Made by a program: the position numbers and the translations under genes. A stretch of 64,000 nt of DNA from Cellulomonas sp. Leaf395 (GTDB lineage Bacteria > Actinomycetota > Actinomycetes > Actinomycetales > Cellulomonadaceae). The stretch is from positions 186,001 through 250,000 of the forward strand of contig NZ_LMQI01000004.1 in assembly GCF_001424125.1 (NCBI RefSeq). The letters are read 5' to 3'. A model generated the notes under the pieces. It saw nothing but the letters and a program-made list of their open reading frames with translations. It did not search any database and had not been told where the DNA came from. Within the stretch, counting starts at the first letter, position 1; every line of letters begins with the position of its first letter. Positions 41,442 through 50,543 of the stretch are shown here, one piece after another.

Positions 41442-42209
41442 TCAGCCGGTCTTCTCGCCGCGGTGCAGGGCGAGCACTTTGTCGACGTCATCGACCGTCA
41501 CGCCGGGGACGTCGAGGACGCGCCGCAGCTGCTGGAGCGAGTCGACGGGCTCAGCGGACTTCCTAGGTGTCAGGAAGAAGTTGGCCAGGTACCCGGTGAA
41601 GGTCCCGAAGATGGCGACGCCGACGACGATGATCATCGCGCCGACGATCCGGCCGGCGTCGGTGACCGGGTACTGGTCGCCATAGCCGACCGTGGAGATG
41701 GTCACGATCGTGTACCAGAGGGCGTCGGACGCGGTCGTGATGTTCGCACCCGGGGCGTCACCCTCGATGCGCAGGATCGTGAGGCTGCCGAACTGCAGCA
41801 CGAGGATGCCGGTGAGCAGCAGGGTGAACAGCGCGCTGCCGGCCCGGTCCCGGATGACCCTGCGGAGTACGGAGCGTCCGCCGACCGCTCTCAGCCCCCG
41901 GACCACGCAGACGAGGCCGAAGATGCGCAGGAACTTGAGCTCGGCGACCGGCAGGCTGGCGAGCAGGTCTGCCCAGCCGAAGTGGCGGAAGAAGTAATCC
42001 CTGCGAGACGGCGCGGTCGCCAGCCGGTAGCTGAAGTCGATGAGGAAGACGACGCTGAAGATGCCGTTCATCGTCAGCAGGACGTCCTGCAGGTCGTCGT
42101 CCTGACGGGCGAGGGCGACCAGGACGAGGTTGAAGATCGACAGCAGCGAGAGCGCGCCGATGAAGATCTCGTACCCGATGCTCTTCAGCTCACTGCGCGC
42201 CGCGCTCAC
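41442..42209 (-). CDS. Voltage-gated potassium channel (Kv-like)
   Basis: The GTG at 42209 gives 255 residues; an ATG at 42269 would add a 20-residue Arg/Thr-rich leader of doubtful coding. Six membrane segments are visible, with a S4-like basic helix (FLRIFGLVCVVRGLRAVGGR), a pore loop with the selectivity filter TVGYGD (ALWYTIVTISTVGYGD) and a final helix GAMIIVVGVAIFGTFTGYLA. A short cytoplasmic helix ends the protein. It should conduct K+ across the cell membrane. Confidence 0.9.
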   Translation of the reverse strand: MSAARSELKSIGYEIFIGALSLLSIFNLVLVALARQDDDLQDVLLTMNGIFSVVFLIDFSYRLATAPSRRDYFFRHFGWADLLASLPVAELKFLRIFGLVCVVRGLRAVGGRSVLRRVIRDRAGSALFTLLLTGILVLQFGSLTILRIEGDAPGANITTASDALWYTIVTISTVGYGDQYPVTDAGRIVGAMIIVVGVAIFGTFTGYLANFFLTPRKSAEPVDSLQQLRRVLDVPGVTVDDVDKVLALHRGEKTG

Positions 42210-42316
42210 GGCAGGAGTCTGGCACGCAGTCGCGCGTCGGCCGGTCGTCCCCCGACGTGTCGTCGGCACGCTCCGGCCGTGGTCAAGGCGCGGTTATGAC
42301 GACGGTCAAACACTGC

Positions 42317-42345
42317 TTGACTCGTGGTCCCGCGCGGGGCACGCT
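42317..42345 (+). promoter_or_regulatory. Possible promoter before a stable hairpin
   Basis: TTGACT (42317-42322), a 17-bp spacer and CACGCT (42340-42345) resemble -35 and -10 boxes. Transcription would begin near 42352, just before the 17-bp hairpin. The -10 fit is moderate. Confidence 0.4.
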
Positions 42346-42357
42346 GTGTCCTGACGT

Positions 42358-42399
42358 CGCAGGGCCGGGTCCCCAGGAGGGTGGGGACCCGGCCCTGCG
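42358..42399 (+). other. Very stable 17-bp hairpin with SD-like loop
   Basis: The stem is a perfect 17 bp (arms 42358-42374 and 42383-42399; core GCAGGGCCGGGTCCCC) with the loop AGGAGGGT. No T-run follows. It lies in the 491-bp interval between divergent potassium channel and Tat-protein genes, so it ends no annotated + gene. It may be an attenuator or the 5' part of a small RNA. Confidence 0.6.
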
Positions 42400-42541
42400 C
42401 GCATGTCGGCCCACCTGCACGCCGGGCGCGCACCGTCGCGGCCGGCACCGGGCGGCGCGCAGTCCGGAGAGACGAAGCGTGAGCGGCTCGAGCACGTCGT
42501 TGGCCCCCGCGGTCGAGCGGCAGTGGCGGCACCTGAGACCC

Positions 42542-42582
42542 GACACGTGTCAACGACAGAAGGCAGGATGACGACACGTGTC
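42542..42582. promoter_or_regulatory. Twin GACACGTGTC operators
   Basis: The perfect 10-bp palindrome GACACGTGTC occurs at 42542-42551 and again at 42573-42582, 31 bp centre to centre (about three helical turns). Both lie upstream of the promoter-like TTCCCC-N17-TACCGT of the Tat-exported protein. Two identical sites on the same helical face suggest cooperative binding of a dimeric regulator. Confidence 0.6.
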
Positions 42583-42616
42583 ACCCGTCCGTGCGCTTGT
42601 CTGATACGTCCAGATC

Positions 42617-42645
42617 TTCCCCTAGGCCCGATGGGTCCCTACCGT
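42617..42645 (+). promoter_or_regulatory. Promoter of the Tat-exported protein
   Basis: TTCCCC (42617-42622), a 17-bp spacer and TACCGT (42640-42645) lie 55 bp before the start codon and 35 bp after the second GACACGTGTC site. The same spacing and a similar -35 are seen upstream of cellobiose phosphorylase. Confidence 0.45.
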
Positions 42646-42700
42646 GGTCAGCGGGCCGCAACGCCGCGGCCCGCTCGCCTGCCCCGGAAGGCCCCCGCGA

Positions 42701-44161
42701 ATGCCGGACATCTCGATCGACCCCGTCACGACAGACCAGTCGCCCCGCACCCACCGCTCCGTCCTTCCGCCGCTCAGCAGGCGGTCGTTCCTCGTCCTGA
42801 CCGGAACGGCGGCGGCCGTCGCCGCGAGCGCGACGAGCGCCACCGCCCGCGGCCTGCCCGCCGGCGGGCCGATCGCGCACGGAAACCCGCACGGCAGCGC
42901 CGCCGCTGCTGGCCGGGCCGCCGTGGCGTTCCTGCAGTCCGCCACCGACGCCTACCCGACGCTCAACACCGGACCCCGTCTCCCGCAGAGCTACGCCGAC
43001 GAGCTCGGCCTGTTCAGCACGGCGTTCGTGTACGACAGCGCGCTCGCCGTCATCGCGCTCCTCGCCGACGGGCGCCGCAGCGCGGAGGAGACGGCACGGG
43101 TCATCGGCGACGGGCTCGTCTACGCCCAGGAGCACGACCCGGTCTACTCCGACGGTCGGCTGAGGCAGGGCTACAACGTCGGCCCGTACACGTTCTACGA
43201 CGGCAACCCGCAGCCGTACGGGTTCGTCCTGCCGGACGGCTCGGCCAACATCGGCTGGCAGTTCGGGTTCCTCGGCACCGCCGTCGGCGACATGGCGTGG
43301 CCCGGCATCGCGCTCGCCCAGCTCTTCGCCCGCACCCACGACCGTCGCTACCTCGACGCCGCGGTCCGCATCGGCACCTGGATCACCACCAACACGTGGT
43401 CCACCCAGCCGCTCGGCGGCTTCTCGTTCGGCGTCAACGGTGCGAACGTGCCGGTGCCGAACGGCTCGACGGAGCACAACATCGACTGCGTCGCGTTCTT
43501 CTCGATGCTCCGCAAGCTCACGCACGACAAGGCGTGGTCCGAGGCCGCCGACCACGCCCGGGCGTTCGTCGACCTCATGTGGGACCCCGCCACGGGGGCG
43601 TTCTGGACGGGCACCAACGACGGCGTCGAGATCAACAGGTTCCCGGTGCCGCTCGACACCGCCACCTGGAGCTGGCTGGCCCTGCGCGAGAAGCAGTACG
43701 CCAGTGCACTCGACTGGGCCGGGTCCGCGCTCGCCGTCACCGACGACGCGAGCGCACCGACGTCCCAGCTTCCCGACGGCGAACGGCTCTCCGGCGTCAC
43801 GTTCAGCACCGCGAGCCTCACGTCGACCGCGCAGTACAACGGGATCACCGTGCACCAGCAGGGCGTCTGGCTCGAGGGCACCAACCAGCTGGCGACCGCA
43901 CTGCTCGACCGGAGCCGCGGTGGCGGCGACAAGGACGCCGCCGAGGCGCTGCTCGTACAGACCCGGCACGCGCAGGACGTGCTCGGCGTCGGTCAGCACC
44001 TGGGTGGCGTGGAGGTCGACGGCGGCATCGTCGCGGCGTCCAGCCTGCTGGACACCGGGTTCGGGTTCGGCTACTTCCAGGTCCAGCACGTCGGCGCGAC
44101 GTCCTGGTTCGTGTTCGCGGACACGCGCACCAACCCGCTGCGCCTGCGCGGGAGCAGCTGA
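42701..44161 (+). CDS. Tat-exported protein, probable six-hairpin glycosidase-like fold
   Basis: The ATG at 42701 gives 486 residues. LSRRSFLVLTGTAAAVAAS is a twin-arginine signal, so the protein is exported folded. The rest is repeated helix pairs with aromatic loops (YNVGPYTFYDGNPQPYGFVL, NIGWQFGFLGTAVGD, FFSMLRKLTHDKAWSEAADH, MWDPATGAFWTGTND), suggesting an alpha/alpha six-hairpin barrel as in several glycoside hydrolase and lyase families. I cannot name the family or catalytic acid with certainty. It is controlled by twin palindromes upstream and followed by a strong hairpin. Confidence 0.75.
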   Translation: MPDISIDPVTTDQSPRTHRSVLPPLSRRSFLVLTGTAAAVAASATSATARGLPAGGPIAHGNPHGSAAAAGRAAVAFLQSATDAYPTLNTGPRLPQSYADELGLFSTAFVYDSALAVIALLADGRRSAEETARVIGDGLVYAQEHDPVYSDGRLRQGYNVGPYTFYDGNPQPYGFVLPDGSANIGWQFGFLGTAVGDMAWPGIALAQLFARTHDRRYLDAAVRIGTWITTNTWSTQPLGGFSFGVNGANVPVPNGSTEHNIDCVAFFSMLRKLTHDKAWSEAADHARAFVDLMWDPATGAFWTGTNDGVEINRFPVPLDTATWSWLALREKQYASALDWAGSALAVTDDASAPTSQLPDGERLSGVTFSTASLTSTAQYNGITVHQQGVWLEGTNQLATALLDRSRGGGDKDAAEALLVQTRHAQDVLGVGQHLGGVEVDGGIVAASSLLDTGFGFGYFQVQHVGATSWFVFADTRTNPLRLRGSS

Positions 44162-44176
44162 CCCGACGCTCGACGC

Positions 44177-44208
44177 TGCGCCCGGCGGGAGCCCTCCCGC
44201 CGGGCGCA
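44177..44208 (+). terminator. Terminator-like hairpin after the Tat gene
   Basis: TGCGCCCGGCGGGAG (44177-44191) pairs perfectly with CTCCCGCCGGGCGCA (44194-44208), starting 16 bp after the stop. There is no T-run after it, as is common for high-GC actinobacterial terminators. Confidence 0.7.
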
Positions 44209-44235
44209 CTGCGCGCAGACGCGCTCGAGCAGCTC

Positions 44236-44313
44236 CCCGTGGATCGCGACCTGACGACCTCGATGCGGTCGCGGACATTGCCCTTCGCGCCTGGCGGTCG
44301 GACACTGACGGGA
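44236..44313 (+). pseudogene. Possible remnant of a GNAT acetyltransferase N-terminus
   Basis: One frame reads SRPDDLDAVADIALRAWRS and DTDGI, the usual first helix of a GNAT acetyltransferase (RPxDLxAVxxIxLRAW). It lacks a start codon and the rest of the domain. It ends against the promoter region of the next gene, so it looks like a decayed fragment. Resemblance by eye only. Confidence 0.3.
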
Positions 44314-44422
44314 TCACCGGTCGGAGGTCACCATGCGTACCCGTCCCGCACCACGGATTCCTGACGCGCTACCCGAGCTGCGGCCCGGCAGGCATCGCCA
44401 TCCCGAACAGGGCGGCTGCCTC

Positions 44423-45010
44423 ATGGAGTGGACGAGCGTGCTGGCGGGGGAGCGCTGGAGCGATCGTCCTTCCTGCACCCACCCCCTCCTGGCACATCTC
44501 GCGCGGGTGGTGAACGACGTCGTGGACGACGGCAACCGCGCGGGCCTCACCCGCCTGGTCCCGGACCTCGTCGGCACGACGAGTGACGACCCGGCGTGGC
44601 CGCTCGAGATCGCCGACGTTGCCACCAGGCACGCCTTGCCTGTCGCGCGTGCGGACGACGTCCGATTTCTTGCGGTCGCGCTCATCACCGTCGATCGGCT
44701 CCTGGAGCCGTCAGACGGTCGCCCGGCGGACATGCGGCGACGTACGACGGTCGACGCGCTCGCGACCGTGCCGTCGTCCGCCGAGTGGGCCGAGCAGTTC
44801 ACGACGCACATGGGCCGCCCGCACCGGACCCGCGACCTGCCACGCAGCGTCGTCGACCTGGCGATCGCCGCGACGGCCGTCGGGCCGCACAGCGACCACG
44901 AGCTCGTCGCGATGCTCGTCGACGCGGTGGACACCTGCCGCGCGATGATGCCGCCGCGGCGCGACGAGATCGCCGTACCGTCCGGGTGGCGGGTGCTCGC
45001 CGACGCGTAG
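44423..45010 (+). CDS. Conserved actinobacterial hypothetical protein
   Basis: This 195-residue protein from ATG 44423 starts MEWTSVLAGERWSDRPSCTH, a pattern I associate with conserved actinobacterial hypothetical proteins, and continues as mostly helical (LLAHLARVVNDVVDDGNRAGL, VALITVDRLLEPSDG). An ATG at 44333 has a stronger ribosome site (GGAGGT, 5 bp) and a TTGCCC-N17-GACACT promoter-like sequence. However, the 30 extra codons use far fewer G/C third positions than the rest. No function is recognised. Confidence 0.72.
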   Translation: MEWTSVLAGERWSDRPSCTHPLLAHLARVVNDVVDDGNRAGLTRLVPDLVGTTSDDPAWPLEIADVATRHALPVARADDVRFLAVALITVDRLLEPSDGRPADMRRRTTVDALATVPSSAEWAEQFTTHMGRPHRTRDLPRSVVDLAIAATAVGPHSDHELVAMLVDAVDTCRAMMPPRRDEIAVPSGWRVLADA

Positions 45011-45069
45011 CCGGCCGCCCGCACGGGCTACACATGCTGCGGCTCGGGGGGACCGGCCTGCCGAGAGGG

Positions 45070-45140
45070 AGCGGGTGACGAGAATCGAACTCGCGCTATC
45101 AGCTTGGGAAGCTGAAGTTCTGCCACTGAACTACACCCGC
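45070..45140 (-). tRNA. tRNA-Gly, anticodon CCC
   Basis: On the - strand the 71-nt sequence folds as a complete cloverleaf. The 7-bp acceptor stem is GCGGGTG/CACCCGC, the anticodon stem TCAGC/GCTGA encloses the loop TTCCCAA, and the T arm contains GTTCGATTC. The anticodon CCC reads GGG. The discriminator is T, and no CCA is encoded. Confidence 0.93.
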
Positions 45141-45171
45141 GTGGAACGACCATCGGTCGGTCCGGAAAGAG

Positions 45172-45200
45172 AGCATACCCGGCTCGGTGCGCCCCGCGAA
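45172..45200 (-). promoter_or_regulatory. Promoter of tRNA-Gly
   Basis: On the - strand TTCGCG (45195-45200), a 17-bp spacer and TATGCT (45172-45177) stand about 30 bp before the tRNA 5' end. The box is the same TATGCT as at the cellobiose phosphorylase promoter. Confidence 0.6.
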
Positions 45201-45201
45201 C

Positions 45202-46194
45202 TCAGTTCCGCAGGGTCATCGTGAACGCCCCGGAGCGCTCCTCGCCGGGGTCCAGGACGAAGACGCCCGTGCCGGGGATCCCGGCGGCGTGCAGCGAGAA
45301 GCCGTTGTTCACGTTGGTCACCGGCTCGACCGCGAAGTACGACCGGCGCCGCGGCGCGTACACGACGAGGTGCGCGAAGACGGGGTCGGCGTGCAGGTCG
45401 ATGTTGACGCCGAGCTCGTCATAGCTGATCCGCACGGGGGCTCCGGGCTCCCAGGCGGTGAGCACGTCGTCGACGAACGCGGAGCCGAGGGGACGCGCGA
45501 CGCGGAAGTCGGCGCGGCTGGGCAGCTGTCCGGCGGGGCCGGACGGGATCGCGTTGACCAGCGAGTAGCCCTGGTGCGCCGGCACCTGGAGCACGGGCTG
45601 ACCCGGCGTGAGGGGCGAGGTGCCGCCGACGGGCGTGAGCGTCCGCTGCAGGTACGGGTGGTGCCCGAAGCCGGCGGGGAACGGCTCGACGTCGATGTTG
45701 CGCAGCGACGTGCCGACCGTGAGCCGGTCCCCGGTCAGGGCGTACGTGATCTGCGCGCGGAACTTCCACGGGAAGTTGACGCCGATGAGCTCGGTGGTGT
45801 CGAGCTCGAGCACCACGCGGGCGTCGGTGCGCTCGACGACCGACCAGGCGGCGTGCCGGGCGGCGCCGTGGATCGCGGTCCCGTCGGCGCCGTTGCGCTG
45901 CAGCTGGAACGTCCGGCCGCCGAACGGCAGGACGCCGTCGCTGATCCGGTTGGACCACGGGACCATCGGGAAGCTCGAGCACTTCTCCGGCTCGCCCAGC
46001 ACCGTCCGCCGTGTCGGGCGCAGCAGGTCACGCCAGACGTGGTCGGCCGTGCGGATGCGGCCGCCCGCGATGGACGCGCCCGTCGCTGGCAGGACGTCGA
46101 GCTCCCACGAGTCGTTCCGGATGGTCACGACGCGGTCGCCCGCGTCGTACCCCTCCGACGGCGCGAGCGCCTCGATCTCCTGGACAGCGGTCAT
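45202..46194 (-). CDS. galM: Aldose 1-epimerase (GalM-type)
   Basis: This 330-residue protein matches the aldose epimerase fold: the early NRISDGVLPFGGRTFQL, the catalytic-region GTAIHGAARHAAW (His), FGHHPYLQRT (His-His-Pro-Tyr) and the VEPVTNVNNGFSLH end with a conserved Glu. It interconverts anomers of glucose or related sugars. It lies 28 bp downstream of the cellobiose phosphorylase gene on the same strand, fitting a role in handling the released glucose. Regulation is shared with that gene through the upstream promoter. Confidence 0.9.
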   Translation of the reverse strand: MTAVQEIEALAPSEGYDAGDRVVTIRNDSWELDVLPATGASIAGGRIRTADHVWRDLLRPTRRTVLGEPEKCSSFPMVPWSNRISDGVLPFGGRTFQLQRNGADGTAIHGAARHAAWSVVERTDARVVLELDTTELIGVNFPWKFRAQITYALTGDRLTVGTSLRNIDVEPFPAGFGHHPYLQRTLTPVGGTSPLTPGQPVLQVPAHQGYSLVNAIPSGPAGQLPSRADFRVARPLGSAFVDDVLTAWEPGAPVRISYDELGVNIDLHADPVFAHLVVYAPRRRSYFAVEPVTNVNNGFSLHAAGIPGTGVFVLDPGEERSGAFTMTLRN

Positions 46195-46222
46195 CGCGAC
46201 ACCCCTGCGGCCCCCGCGGGGG

Positions 46223-48685
46223 TCAGAGGGTGACCTCGACGTGCACGACCGAGCCCTCGGCGGCGTACGGGACGAGGTTGCCCTCGACGGGCGTGCCGTC
46301 GACCGTGAGGCGCCCGCGGGCGCCCTCGGTACCGGAGTTGGTCACGTGGATCTCGTACGTGGCGCCGCGAGCGACGCGGGTCACGGTGAACGAGGGGACG
46401 TCCGGGCCGATCTGCGGGTCGACGACGAGGCCGTCGTAGTCGGGACGCACGCCGAGCAGGTACTGCGACACGGCGACGAAGTTCCAGGCGGCCGTGCCGG
46501 TGAGCCACGAGTTCTTGGCCTCGCCGGCGCGCGACGCCTCCTTGCCCGCGATCATCTGCGCGTACACGTACGGCTCGAGCTTGTGCGTGTCCGAGATCTC
46601 CTCCCGGTACGCCGGCGTGATCCGCTTGTAGTAGTCGAACGCCTTGGCGCCGCGGCCGACGACGGTCTCGCCGATGATCACCCAGGGGTTGTTGTGGCAG
46701 AAGATGCCGCCGTTCTCCTTGTACCCGGGCGGGTACGTGGAGACCTCGCCGAGCTCGATCTGGTACGTCGTGTACGCGGGGTACTGGATCACCAGGCCGT
46801 GCGGGGTGCCCAGCATCTCGCCGACGGAGTCCAGCGCCTTGATGGCCGGCGAATCGGCTGACGTGCCGTCGACCCCGATGCCCGCCATGACGGCGAAGCC
46901 CTGCGGCTCGATCCAGATCTTGCCCTCGGGCTTGGCGTCCGTGCCGATCGGGTTGCCGTAGTAGTCGTACGCGCGCAGGAACCACTCGCCGTCCCAGCCG
47001 TGCTCGAGGACGGCCTCGCGGACCTCGTCGACCACCTTGCGGGCCTGCGACGCGACCTCGCCCAGTCCGCGACGCTCCGCCAGCTCCGCGAACTCCGCGC
47101 CGTAGAGCACGAACTGCGCCGCGATGAACACCGACTCGGCGTGCCCGCCGGCCTGGTTCTCCGTGGTCTGGAACGACTCGCCGGGGGTGGTGGAGAAGCA
47201 GTTGAGGTTCAGGCAGTCGTTCCAGTCGGCGCGGCCGATGAGCGGCAGGCCGTGCGGGCCGCGGTTGTCGACCGTGAACTGGAACGAGCGGACCAGGTGC
47301 TCGAACAGCGGGACCTCGGAGCCGGGCTCGTTGTCGAACGGCACCGGCTCGTCGAGGATCGCGACGTCGCCGGTCTCCTTGATGTACGCCGCCACGCCGG
47401 CGATGAGCCACAGCGGGTCGTCGTTGAAGCCGGAGCCGATGTCGTTGTTCCCGCGCTTCGTCAGCGGCTGGTACTGGTGGTACGCCGACCCGTCCTCGAA
47501 CTGCGTGGACGCGATGTCGATGATGCGCTCGCGGGCGCGCTCGGGGATGAGGTGCACGAAGCCCAGCAGGTCCTGGTTGGAGTCGCGGAAGCCCATCCCG
47601 CGGCCGATGCCGGTCTCGAAGAACGACGCCGAGCGCGACATGTTGAACGTGACCATGCACTGGTACTGGTTCCAGATGTTGACCATCCGGTCCAGCTTCT
47701 CGTCGTCGCTCTTCACCGAGTAGGTGGACAGCAGGCCCGTCCAGTGCGCGCGGAGCTGCTCGAACGCGGCGTCCGTCTGCTCCGTCGTCGCGAAGCGGCC
47801 CAGCAGCGCGTGCGCGCGCTCCTTGTTGATGACCTGGTGGGCGTCGTCGGCCCACTTCTCCTCGTCCGGGTTCTCGATGTAGCCGAGCACGTAGGTCAGC
47901 GCTCGGGACTCGCCCGGCGCCAGCGTGAGCTCGACCGAGTGCGAGCCGATCGGGTACCAGCCGGACGCCACCGACCCGGAGGACTTGCCGCTGCGCGGGA
48001 CCGTCGCCTCGCCCAGACCGTTGTAGGCGCCGACGAAGGTGTCGCGATCGGTGTCGAAGCCGTCCGCCCGCGTGTTCACGCCGTAGACGGCGTAGTGGTC
48101 GCGTCGCTCGCGGTACTCGGTCTTGTGGAACACGGCCGACCCGTACGGGCCGTCCTGCTCGACCTCGACCTCGCCGATCGACAGGTTGCGCTGGTAGTTG
48201 GTCTGGTCGTCCTGCGCGTTCCAGAGGCAGAACTCGACGAACGAGAAGAGCGCGATCGTCTTCGACTCGTCGGAGGTGTTGGTGACCGTGACCTTCTGGA
48301 TCTCGGCCGTCTCGCCGATGGGCACGAAGAACAGCGTCTCGACGGAGATCCCGCGGCGCTCACCCGTGATGCGCGTGTAGCCGAGGCCGTGCCGCGTCTC
48401 GAAGTGGTCCAGGTCCGCCTTGACCGGCAGCCACGACGGGGTCCACACGTCGCCGCCGTCGTTGACGTAGAAGTACCGGCCGCCGGCGTCCGCGGGGATG
48501 TTGTTGTACCGGTAACGCGTGAGCCGTCGCATCTTCGCGTCGCGGTAGAACGAGTACCCACCGGACTGGTGCGAGATGAGCGAGAAGAACTGCTCGGAGC
48601 CCAGGTAGTTGATCCACGGATAGGGCGTGTGAGGCGTCTCGATGACGTACTCGCGTGCCTCGTCGTCAAACTGGCCGTACCGCAT
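46223..48685 (-). CDS. cbp: Cellobiose phosphorylase (GH94)
   Basis: This 820-residue protein, starting [19 protein letters not shown], closely resembles the Cellulomonas cellobiose phosphorylases. It contains [15 protein letters not shown] and [13 protein letters not shown] segments and the catalytic Asp490 in [10 protein letters not shown], which falls exactly at residue 490. The enzyme splits intracellular cellobiose with phosphate into glucose 1-phosphate and glucose. It is first in an operon with the aldose epimerase gene. A promoter (48812-48840) and a CebR/CelR-like operator (48781-48794) lie upstream. Confidence 0.97.
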   Translation of the reverse strand: MRYGQFDDEAREYVIETPHTPYPWINYLGSEQFFSLISHQSGGYSFYRDAKMRRLTRYRYNNIPADAGGRYFYVNDGGDVWTPSWLPVKADLDHFETRHGLGYTRITGERRGISVETLFFVPIGETAEIQKVTVTNTSDESKTIALFSFVEFCLWNAQDDQTNYQRNLSIGEVEVEQDGPYGSAVFHKTEYRERRDHYAVYGVNTRADGFDTDRDTFVGAYNGLGEATVPRSGKSSGSVASGWYPIGSHSVELTLAPGESRALTYVLGYIENPDEEKWADDAHQVINKERAHALLGRFATTEQTDAAFEQLRAHWTGLLSTYSVKSDDEKLDRMVNIWNQYQCMVTFNMSRSASFFETGIGRGMGFRDSNQDLLGFVHLIPERARERIIDIASTQFEDGSAYHQYQPLTKRGNNDIGSGFNDDPLWLIAGVAAYIKETGDVAILDEPVPFDNEPGSEVPLFEHLVRSFQFTVDNRGPHGLPLIGRADWNDCLNLNCFSTTPGESFQTTENQAGGHAESVFIAAQFVLYGAEFAELAERRGLGEVASQARKVVDEVREAVLEHGWDGEWFLRAYDYYGNPIGTDAKPEGKIWIEPQGFAVMAGIGVDGTSADSPAIKALDSVGEMLGTPHGLVIQYPAYTTYQIELGEVSTYPPGYKENGGIFCHNNPWVIIGETVVGRGAKAFDYYKRITPAYREEISDTHKLEPYVYAQMIAGKEASRAGEAKNSWLTGTAAWNFVAVSQYLLGVRPDYDGLVVDPQIGPDVPSFTVTRVARGATYEIHVTNSGTEGARGRLTVDGTPVEGNLVPYAAEGSVVHVEVTL

Positions 48686-48780
48686 GGACTTGCCCCTCGA
48701 GTGCTCGGCAGTGGCGCCTGCGGCTCGTCGACACCCGCTGCAGTGCGGGACGCGCGTCGTCGCCGGCGCTGTTCGGTGTG

Positions 48781-48794
48781 CGAGAGCGCTCCCA
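48781..48794. promoter_or_regulatory. CebR/CelR-like operator
   Basis: CGAGAGCGCTCCCA matches the known CebR/CelR operator TGGGAGCGCTCCCA at 12 of 14 positions. It lies just downstream of the predicted transcription start of the cellobiose phosphorylase gene. This is a position suited to repression by a LacI-family regulator released by cellobiose. Confidence 0.75.
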
Positions 48795-48811
48795 CGCAAC
48801 TCCCGGACGAG

Positions 48812-48840
48812 AGCATAGCCGTCCGAGTCCGATGGCGGAA
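48812..48840 (-). promoter_or_regulatory. Promoter of cellobiose phosphorylase
   Basis: On the - strand TTCCGC (48835-48840), a 17-bp spacer and TATGCT (48812-48817). Start would be near 48805, about 120 bp before the ATG, and the operator follows at about +11 to +24. Confidence 0.6.
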
Positions 48841-48927
48841 CGGTGATTTCGAATCGCTTCGTCGGCGGCGGCCGGCGACGCCCCTCTCGCGAGGGGTCGC
48901 CGGGCGCGCCTTCACGGACCGCGGCGG

Positions 48928-49308
48928 TCACTTCTCGGGGACGTCGAGCGCACGGCGAGGGTGCAGGCCCACCGCCACCGTCGTGCCGACGACGAGGTGC
49001 AGGGCGACCAGGGTGCCGACCGCGGCGGGGGACGTCCCGCCGAGCGGGCCGAGCAAGGAGACCGCCAGCACGGTCCCGCAGGTGAGCCACCAGGCCGCCG
49101 CGGTGCGTCGGCGGAGCAGGGTGCGGACACCCCACGCGCCCAGGGTCGCGACGAGGGTCACCAGCACCACGGACGCGGCTCCGACGGTCTGCGCAGGCGC
49201 GCCGGCGGCCAGGTCGACTCCCGCGACCGGGACGGCGAGCACCCAGACAGCGAGGGCGAGGGCCGTCGCGACGACGGCGACGAGCCAGACGGGGACGGGA
49301 CGGGACAT
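48928..49308 (-). CDS. DUF6069-like membrane protein
   Basis: This 126-residue protein has four membrane helices ([75 protein letters not shown]) and a short basic tail. It resembles the DUF6069 family of small actinobacterial membrane proteins. It is divergent from the sensor kinase gene at 49443 with 134 bp between, so it is a plausible target of that two-component system. Function unknown. Confidence 0.75.
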   Translation of the reverse strand: MSRPVPVWLVAVVATALALAVWVLAVPVAGVDLAAGAPAQTVGAASVVLVTLVATLGAWGVRTLLRRRTAAAWWLTCGTVLAVSLLGPLGGTSPAAVGTLVALHLVVGTTVAVGLHPRRALDVPEK

Positions 49309-49442
49309 GAGCTTCTCCTGACGTCGAGGTGGACGTCGTCGACGGTGGTCCCGATCGGCAGCCGCGTCCTCGGCCGGAAGGTCACGGTGCCCCCTCCTTT
49401 GGTCGGTGGTCCGTCCGGGACCGCGTTCCTACGCTCGACCGC

Positions 49443-50543
49443 ATGACCCGGTCCTGTGACGTCCGCTCCCAGCCCGTCCTGCTCGGGCTGCTGACCGGGA
49501 TGGTCGTGCTCACCTCGCTCGCCGCCTGGGCAGCCCGTGTGGACGGCGTCCCGCTGGTGGTCGACCTGGCGCTCGGAGCCGTGGCCGTCTCGGTCCTTCC
49601 GCTCCTGCGCAGCCGACCCCTGCTCGGTGGCCTGCTGCTCGGCGTGCTCGTCGCGCTCAGCCCCGCGGCGACGCCCGCCGCGACCGCCGGGACGTACGTC
49701 GTCGCGCGTCGGGAGCGGCTGGGCGTCGCGATCCCCGTGGCGCTGGCGAGCATCGTCGGGCACGCGCTGCAGGCGCTGTGGCGGTCCGTCGGGCTGCCGC
49801 TCGGCTGGTGGCTGCTGTGCGATGTCGCGGTGCACGCGGCGCTGCTCGGCTGGGGCGCGTACGGCCGGACCCGGGACGCCCTCGTCGACGAGTGGCGGGC
49901 GCGCGCGCGGACCGCCGAGCGGGACCAGGCACGCAAGGTCGAGGAGGCGCGGTCGGCGGAGCGCACCCGGATCGCGCGAGAGATGCACGACACGCTCGCG
50001 CACCGACTGACCCTGCTGGCGACCACCGCGGGCGCGCTGGAGTACCGGACGGACCTGTCACCGGAGCAGGTGTCGGCGGCGGCCGGCGTGGTGCGAGCCA
50101 GCGCGGGCGAGGCGCTGGAGGAGCTGCGGACGGTGATCGGGGTGCTGCGCGACGGGCCCGACGAGCTGCGCCCGACGCCCGGTCTGGCGGACCTGCGGGC
50201 GCTGGTCGAGCAGGAGCGGTCCGCCGGCGCGACGGTCCGGCTCGACGCGGCCGAGCTGGACCTGCCGACCCCCCTCGGGCTGGCGGTCTACCGGATCTGC
50301 CAGGAGGGGCTCACCAACGCGCGCCGGCACGCGCCCGGAGCAGCGGTCGGCGTGCGGGTGAGCATCGACGACGGGCTGCGGGTACGGGTGGTGAACGGGG
50401 CCGGCGGGCGCGGGCTCGGGCCGGGGACGGGGACCGGGCTGATCGGGTTGGCGGAACGGATCGAGCTGCTCGGCGGGGCGTTGCGGACGGATGCCGGTCC
50501 GGACGGCTTCGTGCTCGACGCGTGGCTACCGTGGACACCGTGA
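49443..50543 (+). CDS. DesK-type sensor histidine kinase
   Basis: This 366-residue protein has four to five N-terminal membrane helices and a coiled linker (ARTAERDQARKVEEARSAER). The phosphoacceptor His is in EMHDTLAHRLTLL and the ATPase shows YRICQEGLTNARRH (N box) and GTGTGLIGLAERI (G box). This is the LytS/DesK-like class 7 kinase. Its stop overlaps the start of the response regulator (GTGA). The signal is not evident; there is no large extracellular domain. Confidence 0.92.
   Translation: MTRSCDVRSQPVLLGLLTGMVVLTSLAAWAARVDGVPLVVDLALGAVAVSVLPLLRSRPLLGGLLLGVLVALSPAATPAATAGTYVVARRERLGVAIPVALASIVGHALQALWRSVGLPLGWWLLCDVAVHAALLGWGAYGRTRDALVDEWRARARTAERDQARKVEEARSAERTRIAREMHDTLAHRLTLLATTAGALEYRTDLSPEQVSAAAGVVRASAGEALEELRTVIGVLRDGPDELRPTPGLADLRALVEQERSAGATVRLDAAELDLPTPLGLAVYRICQEGLTNARRHAPGAAVGVRVSIDDGLRVRVVNGAGGRGLGPGTGTGLIGLAERIELLGGALRTDAGPDGFVLDAWLPWTP

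Noticed and set aside
45228..45243. GGAGCGCTCC as an operator
   Set aside because: It lies within the epimerase coding sequence near its end and matches the consensus poorly.
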